From NCBI GenBank assembly GCA_014155875.1, contig JACEFZ010005600.1, positions 481,001-545,000 on the forward strand: a stretch of DNA of 64,000 nucleotides, written 5' to 3'. This document shows positions 35,341 through 46,889 of the stretch, one piece after another; the first letter of the stretch is position 1; every line of letters begins with the position of its first letter. The notes under the pieces are model-generated. The model saw only the letters and a list, made by a program, of their open reading frames with translations, did no database searches and had not been told where the DNA came from. The DNA is from Cepaea nemoralis (Eukaryota > Mollusca > Gastropoda > Stylommatophora > Helicidae). Made by a program: the position numbers and the translations under genes.

Positions 35341-36125
35341 CGTATGTATCATAGTTTAGATATGTATCATGGCGTAGGTATGTACCATAGTTTAGGTATG
35401 TTTCATAGTTTATGTATGTATCATGGCGTAGGTATGTATCTTAGTTTAGGTATGTATCATGGTCTAGGTGTGGCATCATGGCCTAGGTGTGGCATCATGG
35501 CCTAGGTGTGGTATCATAGCCTAGGTGTGTAGATCATGGTGTAGGTGTGTTATCATGGCCTAGATGTGTTATCATGATGTAGGTGTGTTATCATGGTGTA
35601 GGTGTGTTATCATGGCGTATGTATGTTATCATGGTGTATGTATGTTATCATGGTGTAGATGTGTTATCATGGCGTATGTATGTTATCATGGTGTATGTAT
35701 GTTATCATGGCATATGTAATCATGCTTATCGATGTTCTCATGGTGTATGTATGTTATCATGGCGTATGTATGTTATCATGGCGTATGAATGATATCATGG
35801 CGTACCTGTGTTATCATGGCGTACCTGTGTTATCATGGCGTATGTATGTTATCATGGCATATGTATGTTATCATGGTGTATTATGTTATCATGGTGTATG
35901 TTATCATGGCATATGTATGTTATCAAGGCGTATTATGTTATCATGGCGTAGATGTGCTATTATGCCGTAGCTGTGTTATCATGGCGTATGTATGTTATCA
36001 TGATATATTTATGTTATCATGGCGTATGTATGTTATCACGGTGTATGTATGTTATCATGGTGTATGTATGTTATCATGGTGTATGTATGTTATCGTGGCG
36101 TATGTATGTTATCATGGCATAGCTG

Positions 36126-36841
36126 TTAGTTAGTTAGTTAGTTAGTTAGTCGACAGATCATCCTCATTGCACAACGAACCATTCAGTCCATAAGTGCTCG
36201 GATCCCCTCCTCAGCAAATCCCGCAACGTGTAACGGCTAACGACGCCAGTTCTGTGTTGGTTTATCAATCTTCTTTGGCTTCCTGCGTAGTGTTCTTGTT
36301 TGGCCACCCCTCTTTTAATTTGCTGCTCTCGCAGTCTGACCATTGTTGTAGATTCACAGTCATCACTTGGTTCTGGCAAAAGTCTTACTTCTCGTAGAGC
36401 ATTCAGAATGTCGGCCTGGTCCATGGCGCGTCCGCCCTCCACAGTAGCCTCACCTGCGAGCTTGTCAGCCCGCTCATTTCCTTGTACTCCCGCATGCCCT
36501 GGCACGAAGATGAAACAAATCTTTGCCAGCCGAGACCGCTCCAGAGGCAGCAACCATTCTCTTCGGATCGACCCCTCCTCTATCCTCTTGATCATGTTCA
36601 TTGAGTCGCTAAGGAAACAAGCCCTAGTGAATGTCTGTGACTCGAGCCATGTTATTGCTTTACTTACTGCCATGACTTCCATGGTCAGGCTACTTGTGGT
36701 TTCAGTGAAAGCACCAGAGTCCTCCTTCACAATTCTCCCTCCGGCCCGAGCTGTAAAGGCTCATGAGCTTCTCACATGTCGGACGACCGACCCATCTGTG
36801 TAGATGACCGCGTCACCGTCTAGCGAATTCTCGAAAATCAA
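36126..36841 (-). pseudogene. RNase H fragment of an I/R1-type retroposon, copy A
   Basis: The minus strand starts at about 36841 with LIFENSLDGDAVIYTDGSV (first RNase H Asp). It stops at TGA (36761-36763) and continues in frame as FTARAGGRIVKEDSGAF, TMEVMAVSKAITWLES (Glu), FLSDSMNMIKRIEEG (Asp) and FVPGHAGVQGNERADKLAGE, then a C-terminal RYTLRDLLRRGSEHLW. The 3' end is a (CTAA)n tail (36126-36148 on the plus strand reads TTAGTTAGTTAG). It is very similar to copy B at 59078-60240 and shares the same TGA, but is more strongly 5'-truncated. Inserted in the 19-bp array. Confidence 0.88.
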
Positions 36842-38180
36842 CATGGCGTATGTATGTTATCATGGCGTATGTGTTATCATGGCCTACGTGTGTTATTATG
36901 GTGTAGGTGTGTTATCATTGCCTAGGTGTGTTATCATGGCCTAGGTGTGTTATCATTGCCTAGGTGTGCTATCATGGTGTAGGTGTGCTATCTTGGCCTA
37001 GGTGTGTTATCATGGCTTAGGTGTGTTATCATGGTGTAGGTGTGTTATCATGGTGTAGGTGTGTTATCATGGTGTAGGTGTGTTATCATGGTGTAGGTGT
37101 GTTATCATGGCCTAGGTGTGTTATCATGGTGTAGGTGTGTTATCATGGTGTAGGTGTGTTATCATGGTGTAGGTGTGTTATCATGGTGTAGGTGTGTTAT
37201 CATGGTGTAGGTGTGTTATCATGGTGTAGGTGTGTTATCATGGTGTAGGTGTGTTATCATGGCCTAGGTGTGTTATCATGGTGTAGGTGTGTTATCATGG
37301 TGTAGGTGTGTTATCATATTGTAGGCAGTTCCACCAAATTTTATGCATACTTATCATAGTGTAGGTGTGATATCATGGCCTAGGTGTGTTATCATGGTGT
37401 AGGTGTTTTATCATGGCCTAGGTGTGTTATCATGGTGTAGGTGTGTTATCATGGCCTAGGTGTGTTGTCATGGTGTAGGTGTGTTATCATGGTGTAGTTG
37501 TGTTATCATGGTGTATGTGTGTTATCATGGCCTAGGTGTGTTATCATGGTGTAGGTGTGTTATCATGGCCTAGGTGTGTTATCATGGCCTAGGTGTGCTA
37601 TCATTGTGTAGGTGTGTTATCATGGTGTAGATGTGTTATCATGGCCTAGGTGTGTTATTATGGTGTAGGTGTGTTATCATTGCCTAGGTTTGTTATCATG
37701 GCCTAGGTGTGTTATCATTGCCTAGGTGTGTTATCATGGTGTAGGTGTGCTATCTTAGCCTAGGTGTGTTATCATGGTGTAGGTGTGCTATCTTAGCCTA
37801 TGTGTGTTATCATGGTGTAGCTGTGTTATCATAGCCTAGGTGTGCTATCATGGTGTAGGTGTGCTATCATGGTGTAGTTGTGTTATCATGGTGTAGGTAT
37901 GTTATCAAGGCGTATGTATGTTATCATAATGTAGGTGTGTTACATGGCTAAGTTTGTTAATGTGGCATCGGCGGGTATCATGGCATAGGTATGTTATCGT
38001 TGTATAAGAGTTTAATCATGGCTAGATTTGTTATGGCATCGGCGGGTATCATGGAGTATGTATGTTATCGTTGTATAGGTGTGTTATCATGGCTAGGTTT
38101 GTTATCATGGCGTAGGAGTGTTATCATTGCGTACATATGTCATCGTGTCATCGGTGTGTTATCGAGTCGTCGATGTGTAT

Positions 38181-39472
38181 GATCTTACATAATTATACAA
38201 TATCGTAAATACCCCATTATTGTCTAAAATTATAGTGGAGTAATGTCATGTTTGATAAATATGTGTAAAGTGACACCCGGTATGATTACAAATACTTATA
38301 TAGCGTTGCATTAGTTTTTTTATTCTGAACCATGTGTAGTTATGAATTGATGTTATCATCTGATCTGTTCATATGATGTGTACTTTTCTATCTATCTCGG
38401 AATAAAAACATCAAATGTAAATAGTGTGCAGTTGTCGTCATTCTACAAACGTATTAATTACACAATCTTACAAATAAAATTTGCTTGTTGGGTGCTAAAC
38501 ATTTTACACCTGATGTGGCATATATGAAGCCTGCTATATGCAAATATCACATTATTTGTCTGTAGCAGGTCCAGATTTTGAGATACAAGAATTTGTGTAT
38601 TAGTATCTTCTATATAAGGCTCTGAAGAAAAAACAACAACAAAAAAAAAGACTTGCTGTCTAATCCCTTACAAAATTTGGAATTCCAATGGTTTGGAGAG
38701 AGTCCAAGAACCACTTTGATGACTGTTGTTTCTGTGTTGTCCCTATTAAGGGAATTAATGGAAAAGAAAATCACACAAAAAAGGAAATTTCCAGATTTAG
38801 ATTCTGCTAGACGACCTGTTTCATAAAGAAATGACATACCAATCCCAACTTTCAGTCAGATATTCGGATTCACTGCTAGAAGATGAAACAGCAGTGGCAT
38901 GTTGAACGAAACGTGACAGTGATAGTGATTTTCAAGATGATTTCCAGCTGCTCAACGCTTTGACCAGCGTGAACTGAATGATCTAATCCGATCTAATCTA
39001 TATCTCTCCAAGGAATCTTCAGAAAATTTGGCTTCAAGTTTGAAAAAAAAAAAATAATTACTGATTGCTGAAACAAAGGTTACATTTTATCGCAACAGTG
39101 TGCACGGTTTTCTTCCATTCTTTTGTAAACAATACAACCTTGTGTTTTGTGCTAATGTATGATGTCTTGTAAACGAAATGGGTGTAAGTTATACACCCGA
39201 TGACTTTTCATTGACAGTTCTAAAAGAAGTTTTAAAGGTGTCCTCTTACACAATGGTAACAAATATGGCTCAATTGCAGTTTCCCATCCTACAACAATGA
39301 AGAACGAGTATGCTACTGTGACAGAGAGAAAAAAAAGGGAAGAAGAAGGAGAGAAGAGGGGAAGAGAGAAGAAGAAGAGGGAATTGAGGGAAATGATTGA
39401 AGTAGTGTGAAGCCTAAAAGTTCGTTCCTCAGTCGAACTCTGCCTACTACGCACCTTTGATAATAAAGAAAG
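38181..39472. other. No recognised feature
   Basis: AT-rich single-copy DNA. No protein motif or RNA gene recognised. Confidence 0.45.
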
Positions 39473-39474
39473 AT

Positions 39475-39545
<71 letters not shown>
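39473..39545. repeat. (GA)n microsatellite
   Basis: About 70 bp of uninterrupted GA from about 39477. Confidence 0.97.
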
Positions 39546-39548
<3 letters not shown>

Positions 39549-40340
39549 AGATGATAAAGGTGAACGGAATAAAGGAAGGAATAGGAAAGATTTAGGTTCG
39601 TGTCTCCGCGTGAGAACAATAGTTAATTATACTATTGCACCATCAATGTCTAGCGGTGTATGTTAGGTTATAGAAGAGATGTACAGCCTCACAAGGTCTC
39701 TAAGCTACTCTAACTTATATTACTTCAGACTGACAAATCGAAATGAAAGGCAACTCAGACATATATTTATTTCCTTCTGAACAGTAACAGAGTGACAATC
39801 TACAACATAATAGCATAGAGTAACCAGTACATGCATTGCAGACACATAATGCATAATCAACTCTAATAACAATATCATACTACATGACCTCACAAGGGAG
39901 AGATAGATAATATAATAGACTATGCAACCGGATGTTAGGGAAATACCACCTACAACCACCTACTAACCGCATGAAGCAAAGAACTAAAGCTAGGATTTCC
40001 ACCGGCCTTTTGTCTGCCTCGCAGTAACCGTTCTGCAGGCCTATATGTGGCCCATTTACTTAGTCCGAATACCCAGGGATCATTTTGTTCCTAGTTAAGC
40101 TTGCTCAGAGAATACCCGTATGTTCGGGTAACGCCGACTTACCCAGGCAAACGCCTGAAACATGAGAAAAACAATACCCGTGAGTGTTATGTCAAAATAA
40201 ACCTTAGTCTTTCACTACCTACAAAGTCCCTAACATCTATTGCTTCTCTATCTATGCTAGTATTAAGCATTATCAGCAACATCATAATTATGTATAGCCA
40301 TAACATAAATTAACAACAGTATTTTAAACACAATAATTTA
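39546..40340. other. No recognised feature
   Basis: No coding motif, RNA gene or repeat recognised. Confidence 0.4.
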
Positions 40341-40585
40341 TCGTCTGCCAGTCTCTCTGGCTGAGGGGTTACACCACTTTCTCCGTAATCCCATTTATCC
40401 ATGCAGGGTCTCGCAGCGAGGCGAAAACTGGAAGCTGTTCAACCCGCGCTCGTGACTTGCGGGATAATGAGCCGGCCGCCCAGAAAGCAATGGCAAACTA
40501 CTGAGCGTAATCTTGCCAAGAAATCAACATACAGCTGAAAGATGCTGATGTTGACAGCGATGTCCTGTAAATGATATGCAAAACA
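40341..40585 (+). mobile_element. SINE-like repeat family 2, copy a
   Basis: This 240-bp segment (CAGTCTCTCTGGCTGAGGGG to GATATGCAAAACAT) is nearly identical to 60476-60703. An A-box-like TGGCTGAGGGGTTA lies at the start. The core AGCAATGGCAAACTACTGA, then AATCTTGCCAAGAA, is also present in a third diverged copy at 60785-60930. Same orientation in all three. Confidence 0.75.
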
Positions 40586-40679
40586 TATTTTAATTTATCT
40601 ATTTATATTTAACCAACGTTATTATTTCCTATCTCCCAGTACGCAGACTACAGTCAAACCCAACGTAAAAGTATTTAAC

Positions 40680-40790
40680 CGGACCTTCGTGTAGATTTGA
40701 ACTCACAACCTGTACTTCGCAAGGCCAGCCTTTCGCCACCTTAACTACACAGCAACAGAAACGCGACCTCGCTTCACCTCTGTCTAGTCG
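40680..40790 (-). mobile_element. tRNA-like SINE head, degenerate
   Basis: The reverse complement has an A-box-like TGTAGTTAAGGTGG and a B-box-like GAGTTCAAATC at about the spacing of a tRNA gene. No matching acceptor stem seen, so a SINE relic is more likely than a functional tRNA. Confidence 0.4.
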
Positions 40791-43700
40791 GACAAAAGAC
40801 ACGCATTCCTTCTTGTGCCCGCCCCGTCTCCGACCGACGATCTCACCTGTCCTTATTGTCTGGTTGACCTAGTGGTCGCTTCTCAGGTGCCAGCTCGCCT
40901 GCTAGACCCGATCTCTGTGTTTGTTTATATTATTGCTGTAGCCTTTCGTTCCATATTTACATGCTGTTGCACTCGCCTTGTTCTCATTAATTGTGTACGT
41001 CTAATTGCTTAGTTTACATATACATACGTAGTTTATCGACACTCAGCTAATCTAATCGATTAATTTGACTCCCATCACTCTATTTCAGCCAGTTAGATAT
41101 AGGTCATTTGCAGGACGTCGCATTCAGTCCTGATCCTTGCCGGGTCGTGATTCCTTTAGCGGGTTAATGTTCATTAGTTTGCCAATGCTTCCTTGTTTAG
41201 ACCGCTATTATAGTTAGCTAGCTAGTTAGATGTGGACGTCGCAGTCAGCCCTGACATTTGTCGGTTGTTCGTGATTCCTTGGCCAATTCGTCTGCGGAAG
41301 CTTGCCATAGCTTTCTAAACTAGGGTACCTTATTATAATATACAATTCTACTAACTAGGTCTAAACCTTACGCAACTTACGTTCAGCCTCTGCCGTCCCG
41401 TTGACATTCTGGGTTCCATAGTTGAAATATAATTGCTCGCTTCAACCTATCGTTTGTCGTGGATCCCACCAGACGTTTTCCAGTCGTGTTTGACATTATT
41501 CTCCTGTGATCCCGATTGACCTTAGTCTCCTGTGTGATTCCAATCGCAGTGTCTCTGGCTAGTGGTTGTCCTATCTGACGTTAGCCATCGTCTGCAACTA
41601 ATGAGCGGTTTCCTTAGCTAACAGTCCCTCTCAAACGGCTTGCACGCCATTTTGTGATCCTCGGAATTTGTGTTCCATTCCGTCAGGCCTAATTTACCTG
41701 TAATAAATGGTCCACAGATCCTTGACCATCTGCTTTTCCCAGCGGTCCAGACGGAACTGTGATATGTTCATCTTTTCCGTCTTTAATACCGCCTCTCCAT
41801 CTTCCTGGATACTAAACAGCCTGGGATATGGACATCACTATCGCCGAAGTTCCGAACCCCTACCTCCTGGACTGGGCGATCGCCCAGCCCTCAGCTCACT
41901 GGGCCCTGTTGCTAAACCGTACTCTTGCTCGTTTAACACTGTCAAAACTGATTGGATCCTAAAGTATATATCGCTTCTACCAGTGCTGTCGCTGCCCCGC
42001 AGACTTGTCTTTCCCCAACGTCGCGCGGGGAAAATCTCCAATCAGCTTACAGCACGCAGCTTGGCTGATCTGCATGTTTAATTTGCATCTTATTATTAAT
42101 CTACCACCCTTCACCCTGCTACGACCTTGTTTTTCAGTTCATAGTCCGTGTTTGAGTTCATGCTCCTTGAAGTAGATTTCTCAGCTCAAGATTGTTCCCA
42201 CTGCCCTAAATCTGCCAGCCGACGGTACCTACTTTTGTTCATAGACAGCCTCCGTTTATTTCCGATCTCGTATGCACCTAAAAACTATGTGGCATGTGTT
42301 GTTTTCAGACAGCTCCAGATTAATCCTGAACTGTTTGTAACTATAAATTCTACTGCCTCCAAGGTTCACCTTTGTCCACCTGACAGCTCGAACCCAAAGT
42401 ATATGTTACTTCTGGCATTCTTCACCCTGAGAAAGCTAAAGAACAACGAAAGTTGAGAAAGTTTGTGAGGCCGAAACAAATCGGGTTCAGAGCTTGAACT
42501 TTCAAGCTATTTTAAACATATCCTGGGCGATGAACTGTATTTCCAAATTCCACGACTGGTTTTGGTGGCACTACTATCCTGTGCCTTATTATCCCATTTT
42601 GGGACGCATCAGGCGTTCACACTACAATAAGATCAGTTCTGAAAATATTTGTTTTAAAATCTGAGTATTTAGAACATAATTGGATGGTTTGTGTAGATAT
42701 TAAAATGATAAAATCCGTGCTAGGATAGCAAAGGTGATTCTCCAAATATCCATGCTATATATATTTGTGGGATAACTAGGCAAAAGATACTCACTAGACA
42801 AAGAAATAGAGGTCATAGAGGGATGAATTTAAAGTTGGAGAAGAACATTTTGCCAACAAATTTCTCATTGGTCGAACAAAAGTTCTACTGCCACCATTAC
42901 ATATGACAGCTATGTTGCTGACTGTATGTGCACCACAGTGAAACAACAAATACAATTTACAACAATTCAAAACAATCACACTTTACAGAGAATATATCTA
43001 ATATTGAACTACCAGAGCAAATGATCTACTATACTTAAAAGAAACACCGATAACGCGATACAATAACGGATAAACGTAAGAGTTTACACTTCACACCAGA
43101 ATACCGTGGAACACAGTCGAGAGCAGATTTTCCACGACAGAACGTAGCTTTGTCTTTATTTATAGAGGATTGAAACACAAAGTTACCCCTCCCCCTCCCT
43201 CGTGCACAAATAATAATGACACAGGACAGACAGAATAATAGAACGTATGTCTGAACTTTGCACCACTCGGACCGCCGAACTCATACAATATACAAACTAA
43301 AAACAATACACTAATCTTTTCTTGCTCCGGTCCAAGGATCGAGGTTGTTTTTTTCATAGTGCCTTTCCTTCAGTGGCTGGCGCAGGCTAGGGTCCTTCAC
43401 TTCTCGACAGGCAGGTAGGGAGTACCCCAGACACAAACATAGGTAGACACAGTAGGAACAGCAGTTACTCTGACACAGTTAGGACAGACACCCCCTGGGT
43501 GGAGCAAGTAACACAGGCAGGGACTTCAGTCGACGTCGGGATCGCCAGATGTAGTTGATGTGAAGGAAGAGTGACGTTCACGAACAACTGAAGATTCTCT
43601 GGCACAAATTAAACAAGCAGATTCAACTCACAACATGTATTTTGACGTCACAATGTGCGAGTTTGGCATGGGCAGCTGATGACACAGTGGAATTATTGCT

Positions 43701-44322
43701 GAAACGTTCTTGTCGTGTTGTTGTCTGTTGGTTGTTGTTGATATGGTTCAAATTTGGCGCCCCCCCCCCCCCCGCCCACCACCCGATCCAAGTCTGCCAT
43801 GATGTTACTTTAGTTGTAAATGATGATATCTAGGGTGTCTTGGAACTCATGTGTACATCTCTGTGACTCTTCTCGTCATTTGGCTCGCTTACATTGTTCT
43901 TCTCGCAGATGCGCTGAATAGAGTAGACACAACACACAGCGGCAGCCCAACAACTTTATTGTTCTATGGTGCACATAAAATAGCACCTCTATAGCCAGCA
44001 CAGTGTTCACATCCTTATGATCCAGCACTCCTACACAGGCTTGCCAGATTGGCTTTTTAAACGCCAAATCTAATAAATATAGCTTTACAAAAAAACAGAT
44101 TTGGAATCAAAATATCGGTTTGGCGTTTTGGCTTTTTTTATTGTAAATTTATAATGTCATAATAATTAGCTATAAATGCCTCTTTTTTGAATTAGTCAAG
44201 TTAATTTTTATTTTGTTTTCACACTTCTTAGCTAAATCAACTGCAAAACAACAAGCTTAGCTTATACAGCTTTTGATTCATTCTCGAGAACGTACGTAAC
44301 AACTAACAAATATTAAACACTA
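40791..44322. other. Unclassified DNA with a 121-bp direct repeat and a C14 tract
   Basis: No protein family recognised; open frames at 41707-42081 and 42148-42456 lack motifs. A GACGTCGCAnTCAGnCCTGA block at about 41115 recurs at about 41236, suggesting an LTR or other tandemly built regulatory region, but termini are not evident. A C14 run lies at 43760-43773. AATAAA-type signals and a TGGCGATCCCGAC string on the minus strand near 43540 hint at an LTR element but do not prove one. Confidence 0.3.
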
Positions 44323-44549
44323 GCTGCCCCGGCTTCGCCCAGGCCCTGGTGGGGAGCATCTCATTTAATTCATATAAGTAGTCATATAAGCTCCCGTTCC
44401 CGTTCCCGACTATCTATCTGTCTGTCTGTCTATCTATCTGTCTGTCTATCGATCTGTCTGTCTGACCCGGCCCGGCTTCGCTCAGCCCCTGGTGGAAAGC
44501 ATCTCATTTAAATCATATAAGTAGTCATATAAGCTCCCGTTCCCGACTA

Positions 44550-44580
<31 letters not shown>

Positions 44581-45382
44581 GACCCGGCCCGGCTTCGCAC
44601 AGACCCTTGTGGGGAGCATCTCATTTAATTCATATAAGTAGTTATATAAGCTCGCGTTACCGTTCCCGACTATCTATCTGTCTGTCTGTCTGACCCGGCC
44701 CGGCTTCGCCCAGCTCCTGATGGGGAGCATCTCATTTAATTCATATAAGTAGTCATATAAGTTCCCGTTCCCGACTATCTGTCTGTCTGTCCGTCCGTCC
44801 CTCCCCCTCTGTCTGTCTGTCTGCCTGTCTGTCTAATCATTTATTGTTTGCAGTTAGAATAACCTTAGATAAACGAAGACCAACTTACAAAAAGCATTAG
44901 CAAGAGCACTTAAAAGATCTTTACATCTTCCCCCAACAATTAACTTGGGTAAATGGAGCGGCGGCAGCAGCAGCAGCAGAAGAAGATAAAGGAAGAGTAG
45001 GAGGAGGGAGGAGGAGGAGGGAGGAGCGATGAGGCTGAGGGAAGAGGGAGGAGGAGAGATTAGGAGGAAGATGGTAGGGGAGGAGGATTATAACACATGT
45101 GCCTGTAGATAACTGCAGCGAAAAGGTCCACCTATTTGAGAAATATGCAACAATTTTACATATATAGCAATGCTATTAAAAGTTATGTCCCCTCGCTATA
45201 CACAAATTATAATGTAAATTAATATTAAGTAAATAACTGTTGGTACACTAAAAATAACTATGACAGTTGGCAGCGCGGGAATGAGAGGAAGACGTGTAGA
45301 AAATTTCATCTCAATCGGATGGACCGTTCGCGAACATACATACATACATACAGACGGAGATTGCCCTTTATATATATAGATG
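44323..45382. mobile_element. Interspersed repeat with four internal ~145-bp units
   Basis: Starts CTAGCTGCCCCGGCTTCG and ends GCCCTTTATATATATAGAT, termini shared by a very common class of invertebrate interspersed repeats, including the AAATTTCATCTCAATCGGA motif near the 3' end. Internally a unit CCCGGCTTCGCyCAG, CATCTCATTTAATTCATATA, then CCCGACTATCTGTCTGTC is tandemly repeated four times (44330-44830), each copy closing with a (CTGT)n run. No coding sequence. Exact class (RTE-derived, MITE or other) not determined. Confidence 0.6.
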
Positions 45383-45534
45383 TATGGTTTTAGTGCTGTT
45401 TGTAATATTCTATGCGCACTCACGCACTGCGCAGCCAACTTACTGTTCAGTTAAGTTTTTAAATTCATTATACCTTCATGGCAAGTATTTCTTATTATTG
45501 AGCCCATCATCATGCCAAAGTGAAAACCATCTTA

Positions 45535-46800
45535 TGATACTAATAGGAAATATAATGATCAAATGGAAAAGATATTTGTATGGCTCAAGAAATCCACTGA
45601 TGGTTTTGAATCGGCATATTGCAAATTGTGCCGTTGTATTATTGTTCCAAGATTTTCAAATCTCGCAAATCATGAAACAACAGAAAAACACAAACGGAGA
45701 GCGCCATCTTCTTAACAAAAACACTTTCAGTGATGAAAATAAGTAAGAAAATTGATGATAAAGTTAAATTAGCAGAGTTACAAATTGCTGTTAGCATGAC
45801 CTGCCATAGTGCCATACACACTGTCGATCACTTATGTGAAATAATGGTAGCCCATGGATGTGGTACTACTCTTGGTCAAATAAAATTGCAACGAACGAAG
45901 TGCATATCACTAATAAGAAATATTATTTCACCATCTTTAAAATATGATCTAATTCTATATCTGCAAAGCAAGAAATATACACTCATCATTGATGAGTCCA
46001 CTGATGTCTCGACCCAAAAGTATTTGTGCATTTTAGTTAGATACCTCAGCGATAAAATAAATGAAATTACTACTAGTTTTCTAGGTTTGATTCCAGTTCA
46101 TGGGGCTACTGTCATTTTAAAAAATACTGTCATTTACTGCCAATATAATACCTTGCGGTGTATGGCAGAGGGGTCTTTGAGCCTGAGGAATTAAGGCCCC
46201 TGGCTAGTGCAGTCGCCGCGAACTGTGCAGGTTAGGATTTTCTTTTTGCCCCCGACAGAAAAAAATCCCACACCTTACCGAGGGATCGAACCCGGGCCTC
46301 CCGAATGAGAGTCCGGCGTTCTAGCCACTCGGCCAGCAGGGGGAGAGAATATATTTAAATTGATTAACAATGAAACTGAAAAATGTAATCAAACATTGAA
46401 TTTTTTATTGGTTTTTCATCAGATGGTGCTTCCAATATGGTTGGATGCAACAATTCAGTTTGGTCCAGAATGACAGATGTATCTCCTTCATGTGTTCAGT
46501 ATAAGTGTGTTTGCCATTGATTAGAATAATGCATCAAATATACAGTGTCAAAACTACCTTCAAACATTGGATTTTTCCTGACAGAAATACCAAATTGGTT
46601 TAGACGTAGCAATCTAAACCAAAGCAAGGAATAAACTTCTGTTGTCTCTCTTAGGCGCAATTATTAGAATTAGAGCAGAACTATTATCTTCAAACAAGTG
46701 CTGTAAGGCACTTCGTTCCTTCTTCCAAAATGTTGAATGATATCAAATCTGAAGTTTTATATTCTAAGGAATCTTGTGCTGAATTTCTCAACAATTAAGA
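45535..46800 (+). pseudogene. hAT-superfamily transposase, decayed, split by a SINE
   Basis: The remnant reads a BED/TTF-type finger (YCKLCRCIIVPRFSNLANHE to TEKHKRR, about 45560-45700), then SMTCHSAIHTVDHLCEIMVA, then YTLIIDESTDVSTQKYLCIL (catalytic Asp region), FLGLIPVHGAT, a 233-bp SINE (46111-46343), and resumes with NIFKLINNETEKCNQT and FSSDGASNMVGCNN (second Asp motif DGAsNMxG). Several frameshifts and stops (for example at 45715-45750 and after VCH near 46520) show it is dead. The C-terminal dimerisation region is not recognisable, and no terminal inverted repeats were found by eye. Confidence 0.8.
46111..46343 (-). mobile_element. tRNA-derived SINE inside the hAT relic
   Basis: The minus strand begins CTGCTGGCCGAGTGGCTAGA with a perfect A box (TGGCCGAGTGG, 46335-46325) and B box (GGTTCGATCCC, 46292-46282). 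The tRNA-like head (Ser/Leu type by eye) is followed by a body ending near 46111. Insertion breaks the transposase frame after HGAT. Confidence 0.8.
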
Positions 46801-46889
46801 GGAATACTTATTTGAAGAAGAGGGTTTCATGTGATGTAAATATAGTTTTAATAGATATTCTAAAAGTACTGGAGAATGTTGATCATAGA

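Larger units (their letters stand above)
34600..38180. repeat. 19-bp minisatellite, about 2.3 kb plus two insertions
   Basis: Units of GTGTGTTATCATGGTGTAG and variants (GTATGTATCATAGTTTAG at the left, CATGGCGTATGTATGTTAT in the middle, CATGGCCTAGG at the right). Interrupted by RNase H retroposon fragments at 34834-35340 and 36126-36841. Confidence 0.95.

Noticed and set aside
43500..43560. Primer binding site TGGCGATCCCGAC on the minus strand as evidence of another LTR element
   Set aside because: No LTR termini, gag or pol could be found next to it.
46276..46343. Functional tRNA gene (perfect A and B boxes)
   Set aside because: It is joined to a SINE body and sits inside a transposase relic; no convincing acceptor-stem pairing was confirmed.
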